32,518 nt of DNA from contig CAMDLP010000034.1 of NCBI GenBank assembly GCA_945901795.1, positions 1 through 32,518 of the forward strand, written 5' to 3'. The position numbers and the translations under genes were made by a program. The notes under the pieces were generated by a model that saw only the letters and a program-made list of their open reading frames with translations, was not told the origin of the DNA and did no database searches. Shown here piece after piece: positions 1 to 11,573 of this stretch; the stretch's first letter is position 1, and each line of letters begins with the position of its first letter. The DNA comes from Akkermansia muciniphila (GTDB lineage: Bacteria; Verrucomicrobiota; Verrucomicrobiia; Verrucomicrobiales; Akkermansiaceae).

Positions 1-3000
1 GCGACGGAGTTGATGATGACCGTGTCGAAGTGCTCGTTAGGGATTCCGCTGAAATCGTCGGCGGGGCGGTGGAACAGCTTCACCTGCGGCAGCGGGTGGC
101 TTTTCTCAAGCGCATCGATGGCGACTTTTGAAATGTCCGCCGCCCAGTAACATTCCGATGTGGCGGCGAGGCGGGCGAGGATTTGGCCGGTCCCGCAGCC
201 GATTTCGAAGATCCGGCGGGCGTCGTAAGACTGGATGCGGTCGATGGTGGTGTCGATCCACTCGGTCACCTGGTCTTCGATGTTATCCGCGCCCGCCCAG
301 CCGGCGATGACGGAATCGAGGCGGTCGAGTTTCTCGCTGCCGGTCTGGTCGATGGCGGATTGATAGAGGAGATCCCACTGGTCCTGCCAGATGCTCGTGC
401 CGTCGGCGCGGGTGGTATTCCGAAGGTAGGCGACGAGACGTCCGTCGTGGACGGTGGCCACTGCCTGTTCGACGGCGGGGTGTTTTTCCAACAGCGTTTC
501 AATTTCTCCCAGCTCGATGCGGAATCCGCGCACCTTGACTTGATGGTCCATGCGGCCGAGGCATTCCAAGGAACCGTCGGCGGTCCAGCGGGCGAGGTCG
601 CCGGTGCGGTAAAGCTTGGTGCCGGAGCGGAACGGCGAGTCGATGAAGCGGTCGGCCGTGAGTTCGGGAAGTTCGTGATAGCCCGAGGCCAGGCCGTCGC
701 CGCCGATGAGGAGCTCGCCGGCGATGCCGACCGGCTGCGGCTGCAGGGCGGGGTTGACGATGTAAACCTGGGTGTTGTCGATCGGGTGGCCGATGAGAAC
801 GGGACCTTCGGCAGCACCGAGCCGGGCGACTGTGGACCAGATCGTGGTCTCGGTGGGACCGTAAACATTCCAGATTTCCCGGCAGAGCGGGGCGAGCCGG
901 TTGACAAGGTCGCGGGGCACGGCCTCGCCGCCGATGAGGATTTTCAGGTCGGGTTTTCCGGACCAGCCGGACTCCAACAGCAGCCGCCAGGTGGCGGGCG
1001 TGGCTTGCAGCACGGTGATCCCGCGGCGGGCGATGGCGTCGGCGAGGAGTTGGCCGTCGAGCGTGGTTTCCCGGGTGGCGATGACGGTTTCCGCGCCGGT
1101 GGTGAGCGGCAGGAAGATTTCCAAACCGAAGATGTCGAACGACAGCGTGGTGACGGATAGAAGGACGTCGTCCGGCGTCAGGCCGGGCTCGCGGCGCATC
1201 GAGTTGAGGAAATTCACCACCGCGCGGTGCGGGATGCGCACGCCCTTCGGCCGGCCGGTGGAACCGGAGGTGAAGATGACATACGCGGTGTCTTCCGGGT
1301 TGGATTCGACCGGTCTGAAGGAACCGGGCGTGCTGGAGGACTCGTCCACTAGCAGGACCGTGGCGTTCGACGGCGGCAGTTCTCGATGGATCGAGGATTG
1401 CGAAACGATGACCGGCATGTGGGCGTCCTCGACCATGAAACCGAGGCGCTCCGCCGGGAACGCGGGGTCCATCGGCACGTAGGCCGCGCCGCATTTCAGG
1501 ATGGCGAGCAGGCCGGTGGCGATGGCGCACGAGCGTTCCAAATGGATGCCGACGAGGTCGCCGCGTTTCACGCCCGCGGCCTGGAGCCGGGCGGCGAGGG
1601 CGTTGGAAGCTGATTCGAGGGCGGCGTAAGTTAGGACTTCATCGCCGCAGCGGACGGCGTTGCGGGTTGGAACTTCGCCGACCTTGGCGGAAACGAGCGA
1701 GTGCAGCGTGGCGGCGCGCGGATAGTCGCGCGCGGTGGTGTTCCACGTACCGAGAGTCAGGATTTTTTCCTCCGCTCCGAGGATCGGCAATGCGGCGAGC
1801 GGGGTTTCGCCGTCGGCGATGACGCTTTCTATCAATTGCTCGAAGGCGCAGAGCCAGCGGCGGATGGTGGCCTTGTCGTGGAGGTCGGTGTTATACTCGC
1901 ACTCGACGATAAGGCGCTCGTCGGTTTGGACGAGATTGAAGAACAGGTCGAAATTGACGAACTGCTTCGGGTTGGTCTCGGCGTCGATTTTCAAGCCGTC
2001 GAGATGGATCTGGTCGATGCCGGATTTGTCGATGTTGAACATCACCGACACGAGTGGCAGGCGGCTGGTGTCGCGCGGCAAAGTGAGCTTCTGCAACAGC
2101 GAGCCGAAGGTGTAATTCTGGTGGTCGTAAGCTTCGAGAACCTGCTCCTTCACCTCGACGGCGAACTCGCGGAAGGCGCGTTCGCCGGCGGGCTGGAGGC
2201 GTAGCGGGAGGAAATTCAGGCAGTGGCCTATCAGCTCGTCGCGCCCGACGCGGGTTTGGCCGGCGGATGGCACGCCGATGACCAGATCTTCCTGGCCTGT
2301 GATCCGATGGAGCAGCGTGGCGAATGACGAGAGCAAGGTGGCGAAAAGCGTGCCGCCGAGTTTCGGCGACGCCTTTTTCAACCGGGCGTAGCGCTCGGGA
2401 TCGAGGGTGATCGCCTCCATCGCTCCGGCATAGCTTTTCACCTGCGGGCGGGGACGATCGGTCGGGAGTTCCAGAACGGGCGCGCCGTTTGAAAATTTGT
2501 TCACCCAGAAATTCTCCGCCGCGGTGACTTCGGCGCTGTTAGCGGCGGATTCTTCCAGCCGGGCGTATTCGGCGAAGGACATCGCTGGCGGCAGTTTTGG
2601 CAGGTGCCCGGCCTTGCGGGCGTTGTAGGCGGTGGCCAGTTCGGCGAGGATCATGCCGAAGGACCAGCCGTCGCAGACGAGGTGGTGGGCGGTGAAAATG
2701 ACCTCGTGCCGCTCGGCTGACAGGTTCACTAAATGAAGCCGGAAAAGCGGGCCGTTAGTCAGGTCGAACGGGATCGAGCTTTCCGCGTTCTTGATAAGCG
2801 AAAGCGGGAGCAACGTCGATGGCGAGTGGAGGTCGAGGTTGGAGAAATCGTGTTCCATGATTTCCACCGAGCGCGCGGACGGATGGAAATACTGGCGGCT
2901 GCCGTCTTCGGAAAAGGTGCTGCGGAGCGCGGGATGGCGGACGATGAGATCATTGAGCGCGGCTTTGAGGGCGGGCGTGTCGAGCGCCCCGTCGAGACGG

Positions 3001-6000
3001 ATGACGTTGGATTCGTTGAACGAGCAGTTCGCGTCGTCGCCCATTTGGACGGCGTGGAAAATCTCGCGCTGCGCCGCGGTGGTCGGCGCGTTGTCGAAGC
3101 GCGGAAATGCCACGGGAGCCTCGCCAATTCCCTCGGGGGAAGCTGGTAGAAATCCGGCGGCCTGCATTTCCGCGACGGCTTCGGTGAATGCCTTGGTGAC
3201 GTGGTCGAGGTCCTCGTCGGTGTGTGCGGTGGTGAAATACAGCGGTCGGCCTTCCCAGACGTGGACGCCTTTTTCCCGCAGGAAATACCAGAGCAGGCTC
3301 GCGTATTTGAGGTCGGGTGCGTGCTCGATGACCGCGTAGGCGCTGAAATACGGCAGCCGGATCGGCACTCCGATCGCCTCGTAATGTTCGTTGAGCGTGC
3401 GGCAGAAACGGCTGACGCGTTCTTCCATGTCGATCTGCAGGCGCGGGCCTTCGTCCATCAGATGCTCGACGACACGCCATGCGGCGGCGAGCGCGAGCGG
3501 GTGTCTAACGAAGGTTCCGGCGAAGAAGGTCACACCGACTTCCGGGAAGCTGTCGTCGCCATAATTCCACGCGCCGCCGTCGAGCGCGTCCATGTATTCC
3601 TTCTTGCCTGCGAGCACGCCGATGGGCATGCCGCCGCCGATGACTTTGCCGTAAGTCGCCATGTCCGCCTCGACGCCGAAGTAGGCTTGCGCGCCGCCCG
3701 GAGCGCAGCGGAAGCCGGTGACGACCTCGTCGAAAATCAGCGCGGTGCCGGACTTCTCAGTGATCGCGCGGACCTCGTGCATGAACTCGCGGGGTTGCAA
3801 GCCGGGGGCGCGGCTCTGCACCGGCTCGATCATCACGGCGGCGAGTTCGTGGGCGTGGGCCCGAAGAATTTCCAGCGAAGCGGGGTCTGCGTAATCGAGA
3901 ACGAGCATGTTCGCCACCAGCGATTGCGGGATGCCCGGCGCGATCGGCTGGGCTTTGTAAATTCCGTCCACCCAAGCGCCGCGGACGAGGACTTCCTCGA
4001 ACATCCCGTGATAGTCACCGGTGAAATAAGCGATGCGATTGCGGCCGGTGATGGTGCGGGCGAGGCGCATCGCGGCCATCACGGCTTCCGAGCCGGTGTT
4101 GCAGAAGGTGGCGCGCTCCATTCCGGTTAGCTCGCAGATCGCCTTCGCGAGTTTCCCGGCGATGGGCGACTGCGGGCCGATTTCCACCCCGGTGCGGAGT
4201 TGTTTCTCCACGGCGTCGATCAACCAGTCCGGCGAGTGGCCGAAGAAATAAGTGCCGAAGCCCATTGTGATATCGACGTATTCGTTGCCGTCGATGTCCC
4301 AGAGCTTGGCATTCTTGGTGCGTTGGGAAACGATCGGATAGACCATTTCCTTCCACAGCGATTTGAAGCCGGAAACCGCGCGGGGATCGGCGTAGTGCGG
4401 TCGGTGCTCGGCGGTGTAGGCTTTGGATGAAGGGGTTTTCGCGACGTAGCGGGCGACCAAACGGTCGAGCGAATTCTGTTGGAGATCGGTCAAGCCGCCT
4501 TTCTCGCCCTTGTCGATGGGCTTGTAGGGACCGAAGCGGGTGTTGGTGTTCGCGTTGCGGGCGAGGTTGTCTGGCCATTTCACCGGGCTGAGGCCGCTGG
4601 TTGGAGCTGCGGCAGGCGCGGGTTGTTGGCCGGCGAGCATGGCTTGCATGAGCTGGAGATTGCTCGCGATGAGTTGTTCTAGCGGTGTGCTGGTGGTGGG
4701 TGCGACGACAGGTGCCGCGACAGGCGTGGTGACCGTCGCGCTTGCGGGCATTTCCTGGGCGAGGTATTTGGCGAGGGAGGCGACGGATGAGAGGTCGCCT
4801 AGCATCTGGCGGAAGGTGACTTTGGTTCCGAAGCGGGATTGGATCGCCTGGCTGGCTTGGGTGAGGAAGAGCGAGTCGAAGCCGAGTTCGGTGAAACTTG
4901 CGCTGTCGTCATCAACGACAATGCCGGAGAGATCGAGGACGAGAGCGCGGAGTTTTGCGACGAGGTCGGGGAGGCGGTCGGTGGTCATGGGGGCGGGGGA
5001 TGGTGGCGCGTCTTTGGCTGTTGGCGGGAAGCGACGGTCACAGACCGCCGCTACAGGTTCGGATGAGTTGTCTATCCAGTAGCTCTGGCGTTCGAAGGGG
5101 TAGGTGGGCAGGCGGAGGCGGGCGCGGTCCTGGTCTTTGAAAATGGCGGACCAATCGGGTGTGACGCCGTTTTTCCAGAGCTCGCCGACGGCGGTCATCA
5201 GGTCTGCCAGATCGTCAGACGAGGTGGGAAGCGTGGAAATGACCGGGGTGTTTCCCCGGCAGGGATGCTGGCGGGCGAAGGGCGCGAGCGCTTGGCCGGG
5301 GCCGACTTCGAGCAGGACGAGATCTTTTTCCGCGAAGGCGGTGGCGAGGGCTTCGGTGAACCGGACGGTCTGGCGGAGCTGGCGCGCCCAGTAGCTGGGA
5401 TCTGCGAGAGTGGCGGCGTCGATGGCTTTACCGGTGCAGGTGGAAATCCACGGAATGTTAGGAGCGCTGGCCGTGATCTTCGAAGCTTCGGCGGTGAAGG
5501 TGGCGACGATCGGCTGCATCATCGCGGAGTGGAACGCGTGGGAAGTCTTGAGCAAACGGCAGCCGATTTCCTTGGATTCGAGATCCATTTGAAATGCAGC
5601 GATGGCTTCGTGCGAGCCGGAAACGGTGCAGAGCTGCGGGCTGTTGACCGCGGCGAGGTCGACGCCGTCTGTCAGCGTGAGCGTGTCGGCTCCGGCGCGG
5701 ATGGCGAGCATGCCGCCGCTCGGGAGGTCCTGCATCAGGCGGGCGCGGGTGGCGAGGAGTTGGAGCGCGTTTTCTAACGTGAATGTTCCTGCCAGCACGG
5801 CGGCGACGTATTCACCGATGCTGTGGCCGATGAGCAAGGACGGCTGGATGCCCCATGACATCCAGAGTTTCGCCAGCGCGTATTCGACGACAAAGATGCA
5901 CGGCTGGGTCAGCGCGGTGCGGTTGATTTCTAACGAGGCGGTTTCCCGCCCGCTTTCGGTTGGATAGAGCGTGGCGCGGATGTCGTGATTCAGCAGCGGC

Positions 6001-7669
6001 AGGAGAAGCGTGGCGCATTCATCGACGGCGGCGCGGAAGGCGGGTTCGGAGTCGTAGATCTCGCGGCCCATGTCGGTGTATTGCGCGCCTTGGCCGGGAA
6101 AGATGAACGCGACCCGCGGTGCGGTCGCCGGAGCGAGCGTGGCTTTTCCCTCGGTGCGCAGCTTGGCGATGGCGTCCGCGGCATCCGCCGCGACGATGAT
6201 GCGGCGTTGTGGGAACGACCGGCGGCCGGTGGCGAGGGTGTGGGAGACGTCTGCCAGAGCGGGGTTTTCGCTGGCGAGGTGGTCGGCGAGACGCAGCGCC
6301 ATCGCGTCGAGCGCGGTGGCGGTTTTCGCAGACAGAGTGAATAGATGCTGTTTGCGGCCCGAAGTTGTTGGAAGCGGGAGCGGTGCTTCCTCCATGACGA
6401 CGTGGGCGTTAGTGCCGCCGACTCCGAAGGCGCTGACACCGGCGAGGCGCGGGGTTGCGCCGCGTTTCCAATCGCGGTCCGCGCTGACGGGGGAGAACGG
6501 GCTGTTGGAGAAATCGATGCGCGGGTTCGGCGACTTGAAATGAAGCAGCGCGGGGATTTTCTCGTGGCGGAATTGCTGGATGGTTTTGATCAATCCCGTC
6601 ACCCCGGCGGCGCAGTCGAGATGGCCGATGTGGGTCTTACCGGTGCCGAGGGCGCAGAAGGAATTTCCTTCGGCTCCACCTTCGCGGAAGGCTTTAGTTA
6701 GGGCGGCGACCTCGATGGGATCGCCCAGCGGAGTGCCGGTGCCGTGGGCTTCGATGTAGGAAATTTCCGACGGACTGACCCCGGCGGAGGCTTGGGCGAG
6801 GGCGATGACATCGGCCTGGGCGTTGAGTCCGGGTGCGGCGAAACCGATCTTGTCGGAGCCGTCATTGTTGACGGCCCAGCCTTTGATCACGGCGAGGATC
6901 GGGTCGCGGTCCGCGATGGCTTCGCTGAGTCGTTTCAACAGCACGACGCCGCAGCCGTGGCCGAAGACGGTTCCGGCGGCGTCGGCGTCGAAGGCGCGGC
7001 AGGTGCCGTCCGGCGAGACCATGCCTTCCTCCTGGAACAAGTAATCCCGTTGCTGCGGAAAGCTGATGGAGACGCCGCCGGTCAGCGCCATGTCGCACTG
7101 GTAGGTGAGCAGTGCGGTGGCGGCCTGGCAGATCGCGACCAGCGAGGTGGAGCACGCCGACTGGATCGTCATGCTCGGGCCGCGGAGGTTGAGCTTGTAG
7201 GAGACGCGGACCGGCAGGAAATCCTTGTCGTTTCCGAGCATCGTCTGGTATTCGGAAACTTGATAGTTCTTCGCCAGCTCGCGGCCTTTGCCGAGATTGT
7301 GGAGCAGGTAGGTGTTGAGGCTGAGGCCCGCGTAAACGCCGATCATGCCGGGGTAGGCGGCGGGATCGTAGCCGGCGCTTTCGAGTGCTTCCCACGAGCA
7401 TTCGAGGAAAACCCGGTGCTGCGGGTCCATCAGCTCGGCTTCTTTCGGGTAGATTCCGAAGAACGATGCGTCGAACTTGTCCGGATTCTCGAACATGCTG
7501 CGCGCGCCGACGTATTTGCTGCCGTCGGCTTCGGTGCGGCCGGGAAAGCGGGTGATGCCGTCCTTGCCTGACATGAGGTTCTGCCAGAACTCGTCGGGGT
7601 TCTGAGCTCCGGGAAAACGGCCTGCCATGCCGATGACGGCGATGGCTTCGGGTGCTTGGAGGTCTTCGT

Positions 7670-7673
<4 letters not shown>
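1..7673 (-). CDS. Hybrid PKS-NRPS megasynthase, KS-AT-ACP-aminotransferase-C-A(methyltransferase), 3' end beyond window
   Basis: The frame is open from the ATG at 7673 to the left edge (about 2,557 codons seen). Domains in order: ketosynthase, residues ~10-435 (Cys174 in SACSTS, His310 in EAHGTGT, His351 in IGHLD); acyltransferase ~520-830 (Ser618 in GHSIGE; HAFHS motif, typical of malonyl-CoA specificity); carrier ~900-970 (Ser934 in LGFDSL); class III PLP aminotransferase ~1075-1500 (FDEVVTGFR; probable PLP Lys1343 in GKVIGGG); condensation ~1520-1955 (HHLVCDGWS); adenylation from ~1980 (FTSGSTGRPKG, YGPTETT, YRTGDLARW, KVRGFRIELGE). After that last A8 motif a SAM methyltransferase begins (FEIGCGTG, FDTVIINSV), the usual place for NRPS N-methyltransferases. 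There is no KR, DH or ER. The A-domain pocket reads D-I-L-Q-L-G-V-I-W, one residue from the textbook glycine code. The aminotransferase following an ACP resembles mycosubtilin MycA and microcystin McyE, where it turns a beta-ketoacyl thioester into a beta-amino one. Start chosen by ATGA overlap with the upstream gene. Confidence 0.95.
5031..5057. repeat. Hairpin repeat copy inside the megasynthase coding sequence
   Basis: On the minus strand this reads CTGTAGCGGCGGTCTGTGAC and continues CGTCGC. It matches the intergenic hairpin family seen near 27620, 29071, 30035 and 30380 (stem GCGGTC / GACCGT around a TGT loop). Here it is translated in frame (PVAAVCDRRF) between the post-AT linker and the carrier domain, so it adds linker residues without breaking the frame. 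Confidence 0.75.
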
Positions 7674-9502
<1,829 letters not shown>

Positions 9503-9742
9503 GGGGGATTTGTAGAAATAGAGCCATACCTTAAGGCAAGTGTTGGAGATCTGGCAAGCAAATTGGGGGACAATCTTAATCAGGCAATGTCGAATACCCG
9601 CCGATAAGAGGAAGTTGGACGCTCAAATTTCTAACACGGATCTGCGACCTTTGAATTACGCGATCGCGTATAGCTTGGATATTTGAAAAGTCTTGTCAGC
9701 GGCCATGAAAAGGGAGATGACTTGCGCGTTGCTTCCCCCGCA
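9503..9742. promoter_or_regulatory. Divergent intergenic control region with 14-bp palindrome
   Basis: This 240-bp gap separates the minus-strand NRPS/PKS operon from the plus-strand polysaccharide export operon, so it should hold both promoters. A perfect 14-bp palindrome, TACGCGATCGCGTA, lies at 9657-9670, about 73 bp before the porin start codon; it could be an operator. I saw no convincing -35/-10 pair in either direction, and the assignment rests on position and symmetry alone. Confidence 0.45.
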
Positions 9743-10966
9743 ATGAATTTCAAAGAGCCATGCCCCCCCCGGATGGTTGCCTTGTTGATGGCCTGCATTT
9801 CGGCTGTCGTCTGGCTGCCAGTCCGCGCGCAAGAAGTCTCGCCGGTCGTTGATGACCGGGTCGAGTCGGGCGGTGCTGTTATTCCCGTGATTCCTCAAAG
9901 CGAGGAGCGCCGTGGCGGGCTGGAACTCGGCGCGGTGGTTTCAGCGGCCTACAGCAACAATATCTACCTGAGCAGTTCGAATCCGACCTCCGACCTGGTC
10001 GTCCGGATCGGGCCGGCAGTGGCTTACACGCAAGGGGATTCCAAGGAAGGCGAGGGTGGCTTCATCCAGGTCGCGTATCGCCCTGCTGGCGTGATTTACG
10101 CCGACAACCATTCTGATAACCGAATCGATCATTCACTGGCGATCGCTGCGGGATGGCGTGGGAAGGTTTCCAAATTGACCTACAAAGGCAGCGCCCAAAT
10201 GCTCGGCGACGCGACGCCCGACACGGGTAGTCAAACCGACCGGCTCGAACTTCAAAACGAAATCCGCGGCGCGTGGATGCCGCGTGAAAAGATCTCTGCC
10301 GAGTTGGCGGTGGGTGGCTGGCAGACGAAGTATGATAATTCTAATTTGGTGGATTCAGGTCGGATTTATGGCGAAATCGCGGTGCGCTATGCGTATTCGC
10401 CGAAGACCGAGCTCGGCATGGCATATCGTGCGGGGCTGCTGAAAATCGAAGGTGCGGACTCCCAAAATATCCAGCAGGTGACCGGCAGCATCGATTGGAA
10501 ACCGCGGGACAAAATCCACGTGAAGCTCGAAGCCGGAGCTGGGTTCCGGGATTCCGGAGACGACTCGAATGTCAGTCCCGTGGTCAACGGCCGGATCGAT
10601 TGGACGCCCCGCGCGGGGACGGAAATTTTTCTGACCGCTTTTCAACGTGAGGATGTCTCGGCGCTCAACGACGGGCAAATCTACGAGGTGAAAGGGTTCA
10701 CCGCCGGATTCTCCCAGCGCCTGGGTGCGGATTGGACGGCACGGCTGGAGGGCGGGTATCAATCGGCTTCCTACGAGCCGGTAAAGAGCACGGGCGCTCC
10801 CTCGCGGAAGGACCGGATTTGGTTCGTCCGGCCTGCATTGACGCGCCGGTTTTCTGACACGTTTGATGTCTCGCTATTTTTCCAAGCATCTGATGATAAT
10901 TCAACGGATGACGATTTCAGTTACGATGAAGCGATGACCGGCATCGAGCTCAACTATAAATTCTAA
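9743..10966 (+). CDS. Outer-membrane beta-barrel protein, candidate polysaccharide export porin
   Basis: Predicted 407-residue protein with an N-terminal signal peptide: basic start MNFKEPCPPR, hydrophobic core MVALLMACISAVVW, likely cleavage after VRA. The mature chain alternates polar and hydrophobic residues with Gly/Tyr/Arg-rich strands (for example VRIGPAVAYTQG, AAGWRGKVSKLTYKG, TARLEGGYQSASY) and ends in Phe (ELNYKF), the typical recognition end of an outer-membrane barrel. It is first in the export operon, 13 bp before the OPX gene. In Myxococcus, Wzp barrels act as the outer-membrane pore for OPX proteins that cannot cross the membrane themselves, and that role fits here by inference. 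The ATG at 9743 is chosen for its charged n-region; an upstream in-frame TTG (9683) adds residues unlike a signal peptide, and the ATG at 9773 lacks positive charge. A run of eight C lies between these two ATGs. Confidence 0.75.
   Translation: MNFKEPCPPRMVALLMACISAVVWLPVRAQEVSPVVDDRVESGGAVIPVIPQSEERRGGLELGAVVSAAYSNNIYLSSSNPTSDLVVRIGPAVAYTQGDSKEGEGGFIQVAYRPAGVIYADNHSDNRIDHSLAIAAGWRGKVSKLTYKGSAQMLGDATPDTGSQTDRLELQNEIRGAWMPREKISAELAVGGWQTKYDNSNLVDSGRIYGEIAVRYAYSPKTELGMAYRAGLLKIEGADSQNIQQVTGSIDWKPRDKIHVKLEAGAGFRDSGDDSNVSPVVNGRIDWTPRAGTEIFLTAFQREDVSALNDGQIYEVKGFTAGFSQRLGADWTARLEGGYQSASYEPVKSTGAPSRKDRIWFVRPALTRRFSDTFDVSLFFQASDDNSTDDDFSYDEAMTGIELNYKF
9763..9770 (+). repeat. C8 homopolymer in signal-peptide coding region
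   Basis: Eight consecutive C follow the codons MNFKEP of the porin gene. A one-base slip would frameshift translation started at 9743 but not at the internal ATG 9773. Confidence 0.8.
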
Positions 10967-10979
10967 GCACCATCAACCT

Positions 10980-11552
10980 ATGAACTCGAAATTTCTATCG
11001 GCTATCGTGATTCTCTTCGGAGTCTTCGCGCCGGTGTTCGCGTCCGCCCAGGGCGTGCGCTCGTCCGGTGTGATCGGTCGGATGGACAACGTGGAAATCC
11101 GGGTGTTTCGCGAGGACGAGCTGACCACCCGCGGGCAGCTTTCCGGCGACGGGACTATTTCCATGCCGCTGATCGGCGCGGTTCGCATTGAGGGTCTCAC
11201 CACCGATCAAGCCGCCGCTGCGATCACTCGCAAGTTGGCGGACGGCTATCTGGTCAAGCCGGAGGTCAGCGTGTCGATCGAGGCGCGCATCCGCAAGACG
11301 ATCACGGTCCTGGGCCAGGCGCAGCGCCCCGGAGTTTTTGAATTACCCGCGCACCGGCAATTGACGCTGGTGGAAGCCATTGGCATGGCCGGCGGCGTGA
11401 CGCGGATCGCCAACAGCAAGAAAATCAGCCTCAAGCGCCGCGGCGGTGGCGGGGTTGAAATCGTCAATCTATCCGACATCACCACGGGCAAGGGGAATGA
11501 CATTTCCTTGCGCGACGGCGACGTCGTCACCATCCCGGAAAGCCTGTTCTGA
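10980..11552 (+). CDS. Polysaccharide export protein (OPX/Wza-like, short form)
   Basis: 190-residue secreted protein. Residues 1-24 form a signal peptide (hydrophobic FLSAIVILFGVFAPVFA, cleavage near ASA-QG) with no lipobox Cys. A poly_export domain follows (~30-100: NVEIRVFREDEL, DGTISMPLIGAVRIEGL), then an SLBB domain (~105-187: VLGQAQRPGVFELP, TLVEAIGMAGGVTR, LRDGDVVTIPESLF). OPX proteins form the periplasmic to outer-membrane conduit for exopolysaccharide. This one is about half the length of E. coli Wza and stops right after one SLBB, with no C-terminal amphipathic helix to span the outer membrane. It would therefore need a separate pore, and the beta-barrel encoded 13 bp upstream is the natural partner. 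The Wzc-like gene starts 21 bp downstream. Identification is firm; the pairing is inferred. Confidence 0.9.
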   Translation: MNSKFLSAIVILFGVFAPVFASAQGVRSSGVIGRMDNVEIRVFREDELTTRGQLSGDGTISMPLIGAVRIEGLTTDQAAAAITRKLADGYLVKPEVSVSIEARIRKTITVLGQAQRPGVFELPAHRQLTLVEAIGMAGGVTRIANSKKISLKRRGGGGVEIVNLSDITTGKGNDISLRDGDVVTIPESLF

Positions 11553-11573
11553 AGCTCCCGAAATTCACTTCCG

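Noticed and set aside
183-1530. Long open frames on both strands (up to about 340 codons) within the first 7.6 kb
   Set aside because: They lie antisense or out of frame to the NRPS/PKS gene, are Arg/Pro/Gly-rich and carry no motifs; the megasynthase frame has all expected catalytic motifs in order. High GC explains the lack of stops.
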